From positions 24,394,450 through 24,458,449 of the forward strand of contig NC_079904.1 of the NCBI RefSeq assembly GCF_024868665.1: a stretch of DNA of 64,000 nucleotides, read 5' to 3'. The DNA is from Triplophysa rosa (Eukaryota > Chordata > Actinopteri > Cypriniformes > Nemacheilidae). Below, piece by piece: positions 13,501 through 27,200 of this stretch. The stretch's first letter is position 1; the number at the start of each line of letters is the position of its first letter. A program made the position numbers and the translations under genes. The notes below the pieces were generated by a model. The model searched no databases and was not told where the DNA came from. It saw only the letters and a list, made by a program, of their open reading frames with translations.

Positions 13501-16500
13501 AAATATATATATTTAAAAAATCTCATTCTGGTTGGGGGGCCAATGGGGTGCCAGTGACTTTTTGGGGGGAGCCGCGGACCCCCTGGTCCCCCCTTGGGGT
13601 CGCCACTGCTCACGTGACCTGCCAGAACTGACGCTACGCTTGATTCTGGATAGAAATGGTTATGATGGCAGTATGACACTGGCTTACACTTCACACTAAA
13701 TGTGTCTTGTGGATGTTTGTAAGGGTGTTGTTGATATGACAGCATGAGTGAATGTTAACATCATATGTGACCCTGGACAACAAAACCAATCTTATGGGTC
13801 AATTTTTCAAAATTGAGATTTTTACATAATCTGAAAGATGAATAAATAAGCATTCTATTGATATATGAGTTGTTAGAATAGGACAATATCTGGCTCAGAT
13901 ACAACCGTTTAAAACTCAGGAATCTGAGAGTGCAAAAAAAATCTAAATATTGAGAAAATCGCCTTTGAAGTTGTTAATCAGGGGCACTGTGGCAGACCAT
14001 CCACTCACAAAAATAAAGTTTTTATATATTTAAGGTAGGAAATTTACAAAATATCTTCATGGAACATGATCTTTACTTAATATCCTAATGATTTTTGACA
14101 TAAAAGAAAAATCGATAATTTTGACCCACACAATGTATTTTTGTCTTTTACTAAAAATGTTCCCGTGCTACTTAAGACTGGTTTTGTGATCCAGGGTCAC
14201 ATATGTGGAATATAAAGAGACAAAACTCACGTTGGCAGTTCTTGTGTACAAGAGCATCTCCAAAGTATCCGTCAGCACATGTTTCACAGGCCGCTCCTCC
14301 GTATCCACCTCGACAGCGCAGACACGCTCCGGTCACAGCATCACAACTGACAGATGCTGTGAGGTCCAGGTTACCGTTACACACACACGGCTCACAGGAA
14401 CCTCCGGGAACGTTGGGACGCCCAAAATAGCCGTTAGCACACCTGAGGTCAACCCAAGAAAAGAATCATTCAGAAATGCATCCAGGTGAGATACACATGA
14501 AGACATCACACTGAACCCGTCAGAATACTGAAGAGCGCTAAAGATGATCTTCTGGGTGATCTCTTCATCAGTCTTGACACCTGAAGCTGAAGTTCACACT
14601 GATGTTTGTACTGTACATACACATATGATTATCAGATTATCAGATGTGTCCAGCAGAAATGGACTCCGATTCAACCAGGCTACACACACCCACATCAGGA
14701 TTGAATCAAAGGCGAGACAACTGAACGCCTCATGACTGAAGTGAGTGACATCAGCAGGAGTTTATTCTGCTGTCGTTCATGATGATAACCGAGCGCTCCA
14801 TCACTCCATCATCATCATCTGAGATGCGTGTCGCTCGCTGGAATCACACGATATTCCCTTCAGAAAAATCCTACATGAAAAGACTCCACACAAGACGAGC
14901 AAATCAATAAAAGAACATCAGCGATTGATTTCAACAGACAAGAGATAGATGAGAACTGTGTGTTCGACACATGAAGTGATGCTGTGAAGAAGCTCTTGTT
15001 TCATTACACACACTAACATCAAGAGGGAGGAGACACGGGGACAGTGACCTGTGAACTGTATTCGTTCTGTGTGTGTGAGTGAGTGTGTGTGCGCGTTCAT
15101 GTTTGTATATCCCAGTGGGGACCTAAACCTGAATGCACACCAACTCATGGGGACTCGTGTCACTGTGGGGACCAAAATTGAGGTCCTCATGGGCACAAAA
15201 GCTTATAAATTGTACAGAACAATATTTTTTACAAATCTAAAAATGCAAAAAGTGTTCTATGATCTTTAGGGTTAGGGATAGGGTTAGGGGTAGGGGATAG
15301 AATATACAGTTTGTACAGTATAAAAAACATTACGCCTATGGACTGTCCCTACGGGGATAGTCAACCAAAGCCTGTGCGTGTGTGTGTGTGTGAGTGAGTG
15401 AGTGAGTGTGTGTGTGTATGCGTGTGCGTTTGTGTGTTTTAAGAATGGAGTTTAGACGGTTTCATCTTAACAACATACACAAAAGTTCTTGTAGGGGTGT
15501 AGTGAAGTCCACCATTGTCGAGTTCAAGACAAGTCCAAGACCAGGACTAGTCCAGACCGAGTCAAGTCCGAGTCCAAAGAGGTCCGAGTCCAAGTCAAGT
15601 CCAAGTCCAATTGAGACAGTCAAGACAGAAAAAAATCATGACTACAAGACCACATACTTAACTATTGATAATTTATGTGATGCAAGAGACAGCATATCTT
15701 CTATTCTAAGATAATCATTTTCATTATTGTTTGTAATGATCAAAAAGCAGATAAAATAAGGTCATTTTATTTTTACTATATAGGTATAGCACTAAAGTCA
15801 CAAAGCCGAAGTGTAACTGTTTATTACTTTTTTAAGGAACTTTTTTATCAGCCCTCCTAACAGCAAGGTTGTGCAGCAATGAACACTTTTGTGCGTGTGT
15901 GTGTGTGTGCGTGCGTGCGCGCGCCTGCCCGTGCACGTGCGTGTTCGATAGAGGAGCCGCTTGAAAGAGCAGAGGCTCCACGGCTCGTTCATAAGCACGT
16001 CGGTGCCCATCCTTAAATAACATGTTCATCACAATGACAATAAAAATACGATCAATCTTATCTTTAAGCCCTACTTTCCAAACTTTCTAAAATACTCAAA
16101 TGCAATGCTAACTCTGAAACATGGCATTAACTTACCTCTCTTTGTGATGCCTTTGCAGGTGTCTTACGAAATTGGATGTTGTCCCACATGTTTCGGGGAA
16201 AGTTTTGTTGCAAAAAGTTTCCTTTTAAGCGCACTGTCGATACATTTATTATGGTTTGTAAAACCAATCTGTATTATGCCGCTGCTCGCTGACATCGTGC
16301 CTGATGAATGATTGACGCTGGTTCGCGCCGCGGACGAATCGTTCATTCGAACCGGTTCTTTCTTTTTAGTGAACCGGTCGAACCAGTTCAGCTGAATCGT
16401 TCCCGTTTAGCGTCTCCCGTAAACACTTAATATTATCCACAAATTAATTCAGTTATTCACTTTCTGGCGTGCATGACAGTCCCGCGGACTTGAACCAATA

Positions 16501-18155
16501 TACCGGAGTTATTTAATTACAACAACAGCACACACTGACTGAACTGCTGTGTGAAGAGAGAACTTATGAGCACGCGCAGCTCTCGTTCTTGAGTCGGCAA
16601 CAGTTTTCGGATCACAAGAATATTGCTCTATCAATGTTTTGTTTTGAAGGAGAAAATAAAACATATATCGCTGGACTCGGACGAGACCGACTAGAACATC
16701 TGCGAGACCAATGACCAAGTCCGAGTTCAAATACCAACGAGTCCAAGACAAAAAAACGTCTCGGACTCGAGTACTACAGCGCTACGTTCTTGCGCATGCG
16801 CATTTTTGTGATCCCAACTGAACTTCCGGTACACATTCACAAACAATAGAGTGCCTGTAGATTATTACTGATAACAATCAAAAGACACCGAGAAGAAGCG
16901 TTACTTGACTAAACTTGTCTCTCTAATATTCTGAATTTAGACTGCGATACCAAGCTCAACCGCTAGATGTCAATGTACCATCCGGTACGAGCAAACAGGA
17001 CCCATTCAACAAATTGTTTATTTAATACAATCAACATACAACGAAATTCAACGAATCGTTTATTTAATACAGTTATTATACAGTAAAATAATAATACAAG
17101 TGAATATTAACATAAATTAAATCAAATATAAATAGTTATATTATTCGACACTAGCCAAACACACACCAGGAGTTAACTGGGGGTCAGGCAGGCGCATATC
17201 TGATGAAACGGTCTATAGCGGCAGTAATTGATGAGAGGACTTCCTCTGGCTGTGTAAATGTTGAATGATTACAGTATTATCTACGGTGATGATGATAAAA
17301 CACAGAGAAACACAACTGTTCTCACTACAACAAAGCACAGCAGATGAGAATGAGAGGGGAATAAAGAGAAGAAGATGCTATCATCACCACGCTCGCGTCG
17401 CCCACCCGCTTCTCTTATCTACCCAGTCTGGGTGTGTATCTCTACTGAAGAAACTCATGCAGCGGCCTGATAAACACACACACTTATCTGCACACGGCTG
17501 AAAATAATCACAGCGGATTGATTCCTCCAGTCCCATAAATCACTGAATACAGAGTAATACTGCTGGTGAAATGATGAAGACTTCAGAGCTCACAGAGCTC
17601 ACGTCTTTACACAATCATGATACACACATGTACAGTAATAGTCATATTTTGTCACACAAGGTCTGGATTATCAAGTGAAATGTGTTTTACAGTCACTGTG
17701 GTAAGAGAGTGTCTCCTGAGTGACAACATACATGTTTGACAACAACATATGTACACATTCTTTAATATCGTCGCTGTCATTCCAAAACCTCAGATGTTTG
17801 CACATTCACAGCTTTTCAGGAAATGGAAAAAAAATGTTTAAATGACAACATACTGTGTTGTCTACATTGACAAGCACTTTTTAATACTTCACATTGCTTT
17901 AGATATTTGCAAAACCCAGTGACAAACACAAAGGGCGACTAATAATAATCATTAAAAAAAATGATGAAATCTGGAGATAGGAGGTTTCAGAAGGACAGCA
18001 GTGGTTTATAAATGATCTGGGGTCAACACCTGAGGGTTTAGGAACTGATGGAGCCGTATGTCCAACACAAATCCACTTTCAGAATCCGATCAAGAACCAG
18101 AACCAAAGCAGGACAGTAATTCAGTACACACACACACGCACACACGCGCACACAC

Positions 18156-18186
<31 letters not shown>

Positions 18187-21100
18187 GGCTTTGGTTGACT
18201 ATCCCCGTGGGGACAGTCCATAGGCGTAATGTTTTTATACTGTACAAACTGTATATTCTATCCCCTATCCCTAACCCTATCCCTAAACCTAAAGATCATA
18301 GAACACTTTTTGCATTTTTAGATTTGTAAAAAATATTGTTCTGTACAATTTATTAGCTTTTGTGCCCATGAGGACCTCAATTTTGGTCCCCACAGTGACA
18401 CGAGTCCCCATGTGTTGGTGTGTATTCAGGTTTAGGTCCCCACCGGGATATACAAACATGAACGCACACACACACGCGCGCACACCTCTGAACTCTAGAT
18501 GTAAGGAAGACTAATGTATGTCTATTTCTGTGTGCTCCTGTGAGAGGAACACATTAAACACTGATGACTAGATGACCAGCTGTCTTTAACCCGCCTATTT
18601 ATACAACCAACTCCCGTCTGTCTGTCTGCTGCTCGTCCAAACTCATATTCTCCTCTCCGCTCTCTCTCTCTCGCTCGGGTGTGTGTCCGGTGGTCGAGCA
18701 GGGTCAGAGGAAACATAAGCCCTGTGGTATTTTCCAGCACAGAGGAGCGCGGCTGAATGAGGCCAGTGGATGTGAAAGTGGGAGTGATTTATCCTGTCAT
18801 ACATCACAAGCTCTTAACTGAGCAGAAATCTCCTCCAATCACTCTTACGCACACGCACGCACACACACTCATACAGAGAGAGAGAATTATCACAGTTTAT
18901 ATGGCAACTGATTTAAATGATGATATTTATCTGTTCCCTCAAACGCGACCCACACGATCATTTACTAATGAGCACCAGCAGGAGGTGTTTAGTGGGTGTT
19001 TACCTTTAAAATGTCATTATGTGAGGGATAATGTCCAGGCAGCCGGTTGTTATGGTGAAATAATCCCCCGACAGTGTGATCAGGACGTGAAGCGGAGGGT
19101 CTTGTGTCTCACTGAAGGGGCTTATTTCTGCCATAACAACTGGCTGCTTGTACATGATCCCGCTTATTACACGCCCACTTGCCACATGAGAAACAAACTG
19201 GACATGAAATGTGAATTTTGAATATCTTATGAGCTCATTTTTACCGAATGCACACCTTCCGCGAGGAAAAGCCGTTTAGTTTCGGTTTTAAGGTAAGAAA
19301 CGACGTTCAAACGTCACGAACATTCAATTTGGTTGAATCGTTTGTAAATATAATGTCATATATGTTATGAAAAGACATATTTATATTGAATTTGTCCAAA
19401 AAACCTGTCAAAATGATTTGTTGTGTCCGGGTTACCAGTTTTGAGCGGTTGTTATCTGGGAATAACGAACCTGCAAATGTCGCGACTGGCCAATCAGAAT
19501 CAAGCATTCCAACCAGCCGTGTAATATTTAGGTTGTAATAAGATGCTTACACAAATAACCCTTGGCTTTTTTATTTATTGGAGGACAGTCTCATATAAGG
19601 TGTGTGTGTCATCAGCATCACAGTGACGTGTTGCTGATGTATAATGATTGACATGCACACACTTGCCAGACAAATGTGCACTTCACTTTGACAAGTTTCT
19701 CAGTATGTGTGTGTGTGCGTGCGTTCTCTATCAGCGGATCTACAGGACAGATGAGCATCATCACTGAACACTGAACGCACTGCAGCAGTGACGCCGTGTG
19801 TCATGAACACGTTCAAGAAGAGTTTGATGATCATATGGGACACACGACAACACCTCCATCATGTACATGTACAAACAGCGAGGTTAGGCTCAGTAAAGGT
19901 CTGTTTGTGTGAACACTGAGGTATTATCATGCTGACATGACCAGCAAATAAAAAGTTGGATGTACAGTAGATTCGTTGTGACAGCATAACTCAGATCATT
20001 TGGTTTCAGAAGAACTTTATATTCGCCTGATGGGAAACGTAAAGCACAGTTTGAGATCTGGAGATTATGGAGTGTGTTTTCCAGAAGAAAACTTCGCTGA
20101 AAGTCACCACCGTCTACCAGGAACAATTGAGATTTGAGAGATGTGGGATGTGTCAGAATCTCAGGTTTAGAGTTTTGTGTGAAGTATGTCCTTCACGTCT
20201 CTTTCAGGGTGTCTCGTGGGACAGAGGCTTTTGAGCTCTCGTCTGGGCAGTGATGGATCGCTCCCATCTTGCCCCATTAATGTGTGTTTGTCCCTCTCTC
20301 TCTCTCCATCTGCCTCTTTTTCTCCTCTCTTCACATTACTAATGGGTCAGTGTGGAGAGCTTTGGTGCCAGCTAGCGTTTACCCCCCTCAGCACTGGCAC
20401 TGCCACGCTCCCACTCCATCTGCTCCAGTGAGAACACCAGAGAGCCTTCATCAGTGATGCAACAATACTGCATATGATAACACATCATCACTGACCCTCA
20501 GACAGAGAGAAACAAACATTGATGACTGACGGATCATTCACATGATTTCACATATAGATGCCTCATTATCATCTGTTTCTATGGGCCGTGAGTCGTCCGC
20601 CTCATTTTGGAACGGTCAAAGCCGGTCACAAAAACCTGATGAGTTCATACATACAACAACAAAAACATTCTCACCTTTCAAAGATTTTCACTTTTTTTGT
20701 GTGAAGAACTCATGGATTTCTACTGTGAGTGACAACAGCAACTGAAATGTTCACCATTACAAGACTCCAACATGTCTGAAGCGCTTAATCGTGACGTCGA
20801 TGTCTGCATATTTATGATTTCAGATTGAAATGACACTTGAGCCAATGAGTAAACTGGGTTGTTCTGTATCAACCACACAAGATGAAATGATCTGATCTTC
20901 TAAATGCAAGCTTTTCATTTCGTATGGCAGAGAGAGAGAGATCCATATGGAGCAGAGATTAGGATTTATTGGACAAGTCTGCTCAAACAGACACATTACA
21001 CACGAGACTACAGACATATGCTACTGATCACAATATCTCACACGCGCACGGCTTCTGATCAGAGTCCATAGAGAAGAGGATCAGACCTCCTGACTCTAAG

Positions 21101-21196
21101 TGAAAGCTTGTGCAGTGACTCGACACACACATCATCTCGGTCACTGTCTTTAAAATGGACGAATCACACAGAAAACACAACTCATGTTTCCTAAGG

Positions 21197-21270
<74 letters not shown>

Positions 21271-24200
21271 CACTGGAGAATCAGTTTCATTCAACAGCAT
21301 GATGTGTGTGGAGGTCTTACCTGTCACAGCGTGCACCGGTGTAGCCGGCCGGACATCGGTCACACACCACCTCACCTCTGCCGTCCAGGTGACACGTGGG
21401 ACTGAAACTGTGATGTTTTTGAGCCAACAAAGGGCCGAAAAGAAGAAGAAAAGAGAGGTGAATGAGAAGCATTCTTCATCAGTGTGATGTGTCTGAACGT
21501 CTGATCCACAGGTCGTGTGTGTGAGGTTATTTCAGACGACACCGGACCTCCACCGGGACACCTCAGGAATGCTCACGGCGCTTTCTTTAGCTGTGGTCAG
21601 CTGTTGGATTCTGGGACACAAACTCAGCGTGCTATGGCCATTATTAACTCCACTGAAACATATACGGTACCGAAGGAAGCTGAGCGTGTAGAGTAAATAC
21701 AGACAATTGATATGATGGCTGAATGTAATAATAACTGACCGGTGACTTTAGTGTATTTGTGTTGTTAATGGGGATCTGTGCATCTGACACAAGCTTCAGC
21801 TAATGTTAACTTCACCAATAACCAGTACTGGTATTGTGTGATTACTCACGGTGATTTAACACTCAACATTACTGTGTCACTATGCTACATTTCTTTAGAA
21901 TTATAATTGATATTTCAAAATGTTATCATTTATAAGTCTATAAGTGAGCGGTGTGTTTTTTGAAGCTAGTTTAATGACATTCTGATCACAGATACTTGTT
22001 TGATGGAGTCAGAAGAGGACAGGCACACTGCTGACAGTCATTGGCTGTTCCCCGGGTGGCGTCTCCGTAGTAACCAGGAGCACATCGCTCACAGTTCGCT
22101 CCTTCTGTGTGGTTCCTACAGTCCTACAACACAAACACGTCGACAGCATCTTCTGTGAGAATGACTGTTTGTGTACAGGATGGGTTTAACTTTGTGTTTT
22201 TATTACCATTGTCAGTGCACGATCCGTTCTGTGATCTCCGTTTCCCTACACTATTGGTATCACGCATGCTATGAAACACTTGACGGCCAGGCGGGCGGCA
22301 CAACTGGCGGCATGTTTTTGTAGGCTACATTGTGTTTTTCATTTAACAGTTCACGGCGGGTCTATTTTGATGTTTTTAATGTATCTTACGCTACGCATTA
22401 CGATGTGTTTACGTGGTTGCCAATCCAAAATAATAAAGGAGTTGTTACATGAACATACACGATTTTGGTTACATGTGGAATAAAGTCTGAGTCTTGAGAG
22501 TCTGTCACTGCAAACCTTCAGTTTCCTCCATACTCCCCTTTGCGATTCATTGCTGCATGGCATTAGGCCTACTTAACTTGCCGTGTTTCGATCTGAGGTC
22601 AGTAGTATTGTCAAAGACGGTTTGTGTCGTTTTTTTATTAAAAGCTGCTAATATTAGTTAACTTTAAATCGAGTCATTTTGTATTAGTATGGGTCTATAT
22701 AGGTTAATATATCTATCTATATAATCTAAATGAGGAAAATAATCCCTTCAATGGTGTTTACAGAAGACAGTAAGGAACATAATATGCATTTGTGCCGAGA
22801 CTATCTGCACTTACATGAAGAAAGAACTACAAACAAGTCTGGGGAAACGTTACAGAGTATTTCAAACTGACAACAGAAATGACTTGAAAGAACGCATAGT
22901 GTGCACACACAAGTGACATGAGACCAGAGGTGGACAGTAGTGAAGTACATTTACTTGAGTATTGTACTTAAGTACACTTTTTGAGTATCTTTACTTTATT
23001 TACTAAGGTACAAAGGTGCGCAAGCGTGCAACAGATCGTGCAGTGTCATAAATCGTCGCAAAACAGAATTATCATTTGCGCATGCGCGTTTTCTACTACG
23101 TCATTATGCGCATGCGCGGACGGATCGTGTACTGACAACCATCACACATCACAAATTCATCAGGTTTACTCAGAGACTTCAGAAGATGAGCGAAACACTG
23201 CATTTTGTGAGTTTAATGGAATGAAATCTTAAAAACATTCAAATATTAAAGTGAAATATCTGCATATTTTCCAGCGGCGAATCATTTTATTGCTGTTAAC
23301 ATCCTTATAATTCTAGTCTTTCACTCATTGACTGACTCATGTTTTTAAATTCTTGGTGTTAAAAATAAAACTACAATAATGACCCGTGTGTTCTGAAGCT
23401 GAAGAGCATTTAACCACCACACACAACCAAAAATACACTCACACAAGTTTTTTTTACATTGTGGGGTTTTTCTCATAGATATAATGACCTTTCTACTGTA
23501 CAAACTGGATAAGAGCTACAGGTCACCTTTACAGGTGTTGCTTTGCTGATGTTTGACTGATGAGTCAAGGGGGTTGTTAATGTGTTTGTTGTTTATCTTG
23601 CACATGATTCAACACAGAGGTCAGATTGAGCCAGACCTCATTGGTGTTTGCATACAAATAACCAACCTGTGACATTTACTCTGAATTTACATCCACAGAG
23701 TAACTGATGGAGAGAGAGAAACACATTTTCTGTAGCAGTATTCATTTATTATCTATTTTTCTCAATGTTTTCTTGTTTGTTTACATACAGTTGTTCAGCG
23801 GTTGAAAATTATTTCCTGTGTCACTTGAATGCTTTAGCAAAACAAAAAGTATTTCTGTCCTTTCTGTAACGCTATTTGAATTGACAGATGAACAGACAGA
23901 CAGACACATGGACAGACAGACAGATGAATAGACAGACAGACAGATGAACAGACAGACAGACACATGAACAGACAGACAGACACATGAACAGACAGACAGA
24001 TGAACAGACAGACAGACAGATGAACAGACAGACAGACACATGAACAGACAGACAGACACATGAACAGACAGACAGATGAACAGACAGACAGACAGATGAA
24101 CAGACAGACAGACACATGAACAGACAGACAGACACATGGACAGACAGACAGATGAACAGACAGACAGACAGATGAACAGACAGACAGACACATGAACAGA

Positions 24201-27200
24201 CAGACAGACACATGAACAGACAGACAGATGAACAGACAGACAGACAGATGAACAGACAGACAGACACATGAACAGACAGACAGACACATGAACAGACAGA
24301 CAGATGAACAGACAGACAGACAGATGAACAGACAGACAGACACATGAACAGACAGACAGACACATGAACAGACAGACAGATGAACAGACAGACAGACAGA
24401 TGAACAGACAGACAGACACATGAACAGACAGACAGACACATGAACAGACAGACAGATGAACAGACAGACAGACAGATGAACAGACAGACAGACAGATGAA
24501 CAGACAGACAGACACATGAACAGACAGACAGATGAACAGAGAGACAGACAGATGAACAGACAGACAGACACATGAACAGACAGACAGACACATGAACAGA
24601 CAGACAGATGAACAGAGAGACAGACAGATGAACAGACAGACAGACACATGAACAGACAGACAGATGAACAGACAGACAGATGAACAGAGAGACAGACAGA
24701 TGAACAGAGAGACAGACAGATGAACAGACAGACAGACGAACAGACAGACAGACAGATGAACAGACAGACAGACAGATAAGCAGAGAGACAGACAGTGTAT
24801 GTTGTGACTGACATCAGTTTGTGTTATTGTGTTAATGTAGTTTTGTGTGATTATGAGGCGAACAGCAGCAACACTCACAAAAGCACCGATGTCAAATCAC
24901 AGCACAGGACATCGATTCTGTCCAATCAGTGTGAAGAAAGCAAGAAAAACAACACAAAGCCCTTCAGAGCTGATGTTACCTGGCAGTGTCCAGTGATGTC
25001 ATCACAGCGCTCGGCGTGTCCGTGACAGTGACAGAGTTCACACACACCGCGATACACGGTCCCGTTCACCCTGCGGTAACCCACAGCACACGTCTGGAAA
25101 CACACAACATCACGTCTGGAAATATTGATCAGAACATGACTGAGAGTAGTAAAGTGTAAGAGGAGCTGGATTTGTCAGAATAATGACTGAATCACTGCCG
25201 AGTTTTCATTTACTTCACGATGAAGAACATTAGTTTCTGTCAACACAAGTGTAATGAAGCTTTACTCTTCACTTTTATTCCAATACACAACAACGCCACA
25301 GAAAAACTGTTATATCTGTTATTAATATCTATCGATCATCTCGTGCTGGTTATGTTTTCCAGTCGTTCTCCTGGACTATGTGTTTTGGGTCATTTTTTGT
25401 CAAACCTTCTTAAGTTCTCCTCAAAGCAGACACTCCAAACACAACTACACAACATGAATACACGATCTTTAAAGAGGGCATGATCATCAAAAATCATATT
25501 TTTTATGGAATATTGTAGTGTTTTTATAAGTGAGCACTATGGCCCGGTTTCACAGACAGGGCTTAGCTTAAAGGAACAATATGGCATTTTTAGGAGGATC
25601 TATTGACATAAATACAATATAATATACAAAACTATTTCTTCAGAGGTGTATAAAGTCCTTACGTAATGAACCATTATGTTTGTAATACCTTAGAATAAGA
25701 TGTTTATATCTACATACAGAGCGGGCCTACATACATTGAATTCGCCGCCATGTTTTCTACAGCAGCCCTAAACGGACAAACAACTCTACAACGTGCGTTT
25801 CCTCTTCCTCTCCGCTGCGGTATCGTGGTGAAACTGATCGAGGGATGATCCGTGATCCATACGGATCGTGCTCTCCGGTGCAGAACGCATGTGACCCGCG
25901 GATTAACTGAAAGTTTATTCATCATTGAGTAAAAGAGTAAAACGTGTGCGCTCTCTCTCGCTCGCTCTCTCTCTCGCTCTCTCTCTCCAGTATCTGGACG
26001 AGTACAATATTAAAGCGGTTCCAGATAAACAATGACGCTCAAAACTGCTCCGTCACAACATATCTTGGTATGTTAGTATGTTACTCACATACTGATCCGA
26101 ATCAAAGCATCCTCCTCGGGGGTGATCTTTAGACGATCTTTCTCTCCAACGTCTCTCTGCTGGGAAGTATCTCCATAGATATCTGTGAGTACAGTATATC
26201 TGCTAAAAGACTTAGTCCTAACTCGTCTCTGCTGGAAAGTCTTTATAATAATAAAACAGGTCTTCTTTTTAAACTTAAAATCCACAGAGTCATCGCTCTT
26301 TCTACGGTCTTTCTAATGCCCGCATGATCTCTTCCCTGCGTCAACATCAGAACCACATCTTTTGTACTGTGGTGGCCACCGTCGTGTTTGGACTGACGAT
26401 TCACGGCAAATCTATAATACAACGCTAGTGGCCGCTGTTAATTAAGAACTGCGCCTTTAAGCCAGGACTAGGCCTTAGTCAATTATGATAATTAAGTAGC
26501 TTTAATAAAAATGCCTCAGTAAAAACGTTTCTGGTGTGAACCTTGAGACAAAACAAAACCACTGAGATGTTTTAGGATCTGTCATTGCAAGTTATTTTCT
26601 TTTCAACCTTCACTCAAATCATGGAGCTCCTCCCCCCTCGAAACGACTTCTCATCACTTCCTGTCACGAGGGCAGAGCTTTCTTCATGAGAGGGTGCAGA
26701 TGGTGATTCCGGTGGGGAGTATCGTCCACGACTGACTGCAAACTCACATTCAACCCTGTGCTCCATTTCTAAGGGCTCATCCCTATGCCCTAAGCCCTTC
26801 AAAGGAATTACCCTCCGGAGTGACAGCTATAAAAGGGTTGAAGGTGTAGGGGACCAAACAACTGTTTCTTGAAGTGCCCTTCTGCGTCATCATCCCATGC
26901 CCATACGAGGCGCCGTCGCCATGAAAAGAATCACGGGGGCGTGAAGTGTCCATCAGTTGTACCCTTTGAAATCCTTTATTCCAAAGAGCCCTTTGAAGTG
27001 GCCAGTTATGAGCACTTGGGTTTGGAACGACCCTTCAGTATGGTGGCCATGAAGTGCCCTTCGGAGGGCGATATGTCCCATTTGGAACACACCGCAAATC
27101 TGCCTCCATTTTATTAGCCACACCCATCTTCCAATGATCCAATCAGTTCTCAATGTGGGAATTAGTATAGGTAGAGTTTAATATCGCCGCATGTTTGTAT

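Larger units (their letters stand above)
11183..13608. mobile_element. outer hAT-like element containing a second element
   Basis: Starts CAGTGGCGCC and ends GTCGCCACTG. Perfect 8-bp duplication CTCACGTG at 11175-11182 and 13609-13616. The span of 2,426 bp includes a younger 1,577-bp insertion, so the element itself is about 840 bp. No coding sequence seen in its own portion. Confidence 0.88.
6741..14230. other. lama2 intron 19, dense transposon nest
   Basis: 7.5 kb, mostly transposable elements: a degraded element opening near 6828 (AGGGCTGCAGGATTAATCG), a SINE at 7736-7997, hAT-like units at 8268-9211 and 11183-13608 with further insertions inside, and a TIR element at 13768-14199. A CA array lies at 10529-10572. 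The stretch 9420-11180 otherwise shows nothing recognisable. Confidence 0.75.
14443..21320. other. lama2 intron 18
   Basis: 6.9 kb. Contains two GTCCCCAC-family repeats, a hAT-like element, a foldback element at 19038-19533, a repeat at 16900-17220 shared with 6310-6550, and CA arrays at 18127-18186 and 21197-21267. The stretches 17230-18120 and 19540-21190 show no gene. Confidence 0.75.

Noticed and set aside
15280..15300. TTAGGG-like tract suggesting interstitial telomeric sequence.
   Set aside because: The same degenerate tract occurs at the same place in every copy of the GTCCCCAC-family repeat.
23880..24796. Regularly spaced direct repeats resembling a CRISPR array.
   Set aside because: Vertebrate sequence, repeats are contiguous without unique spacers, and units are slipped GACA blocks.
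23781..24878. Minus-strand frames of 239-365 codons rich in Cys, Leu, Ser and Val.
   Set aside because: They are translations of the GACA minisatellite in three frames; no gene structure.
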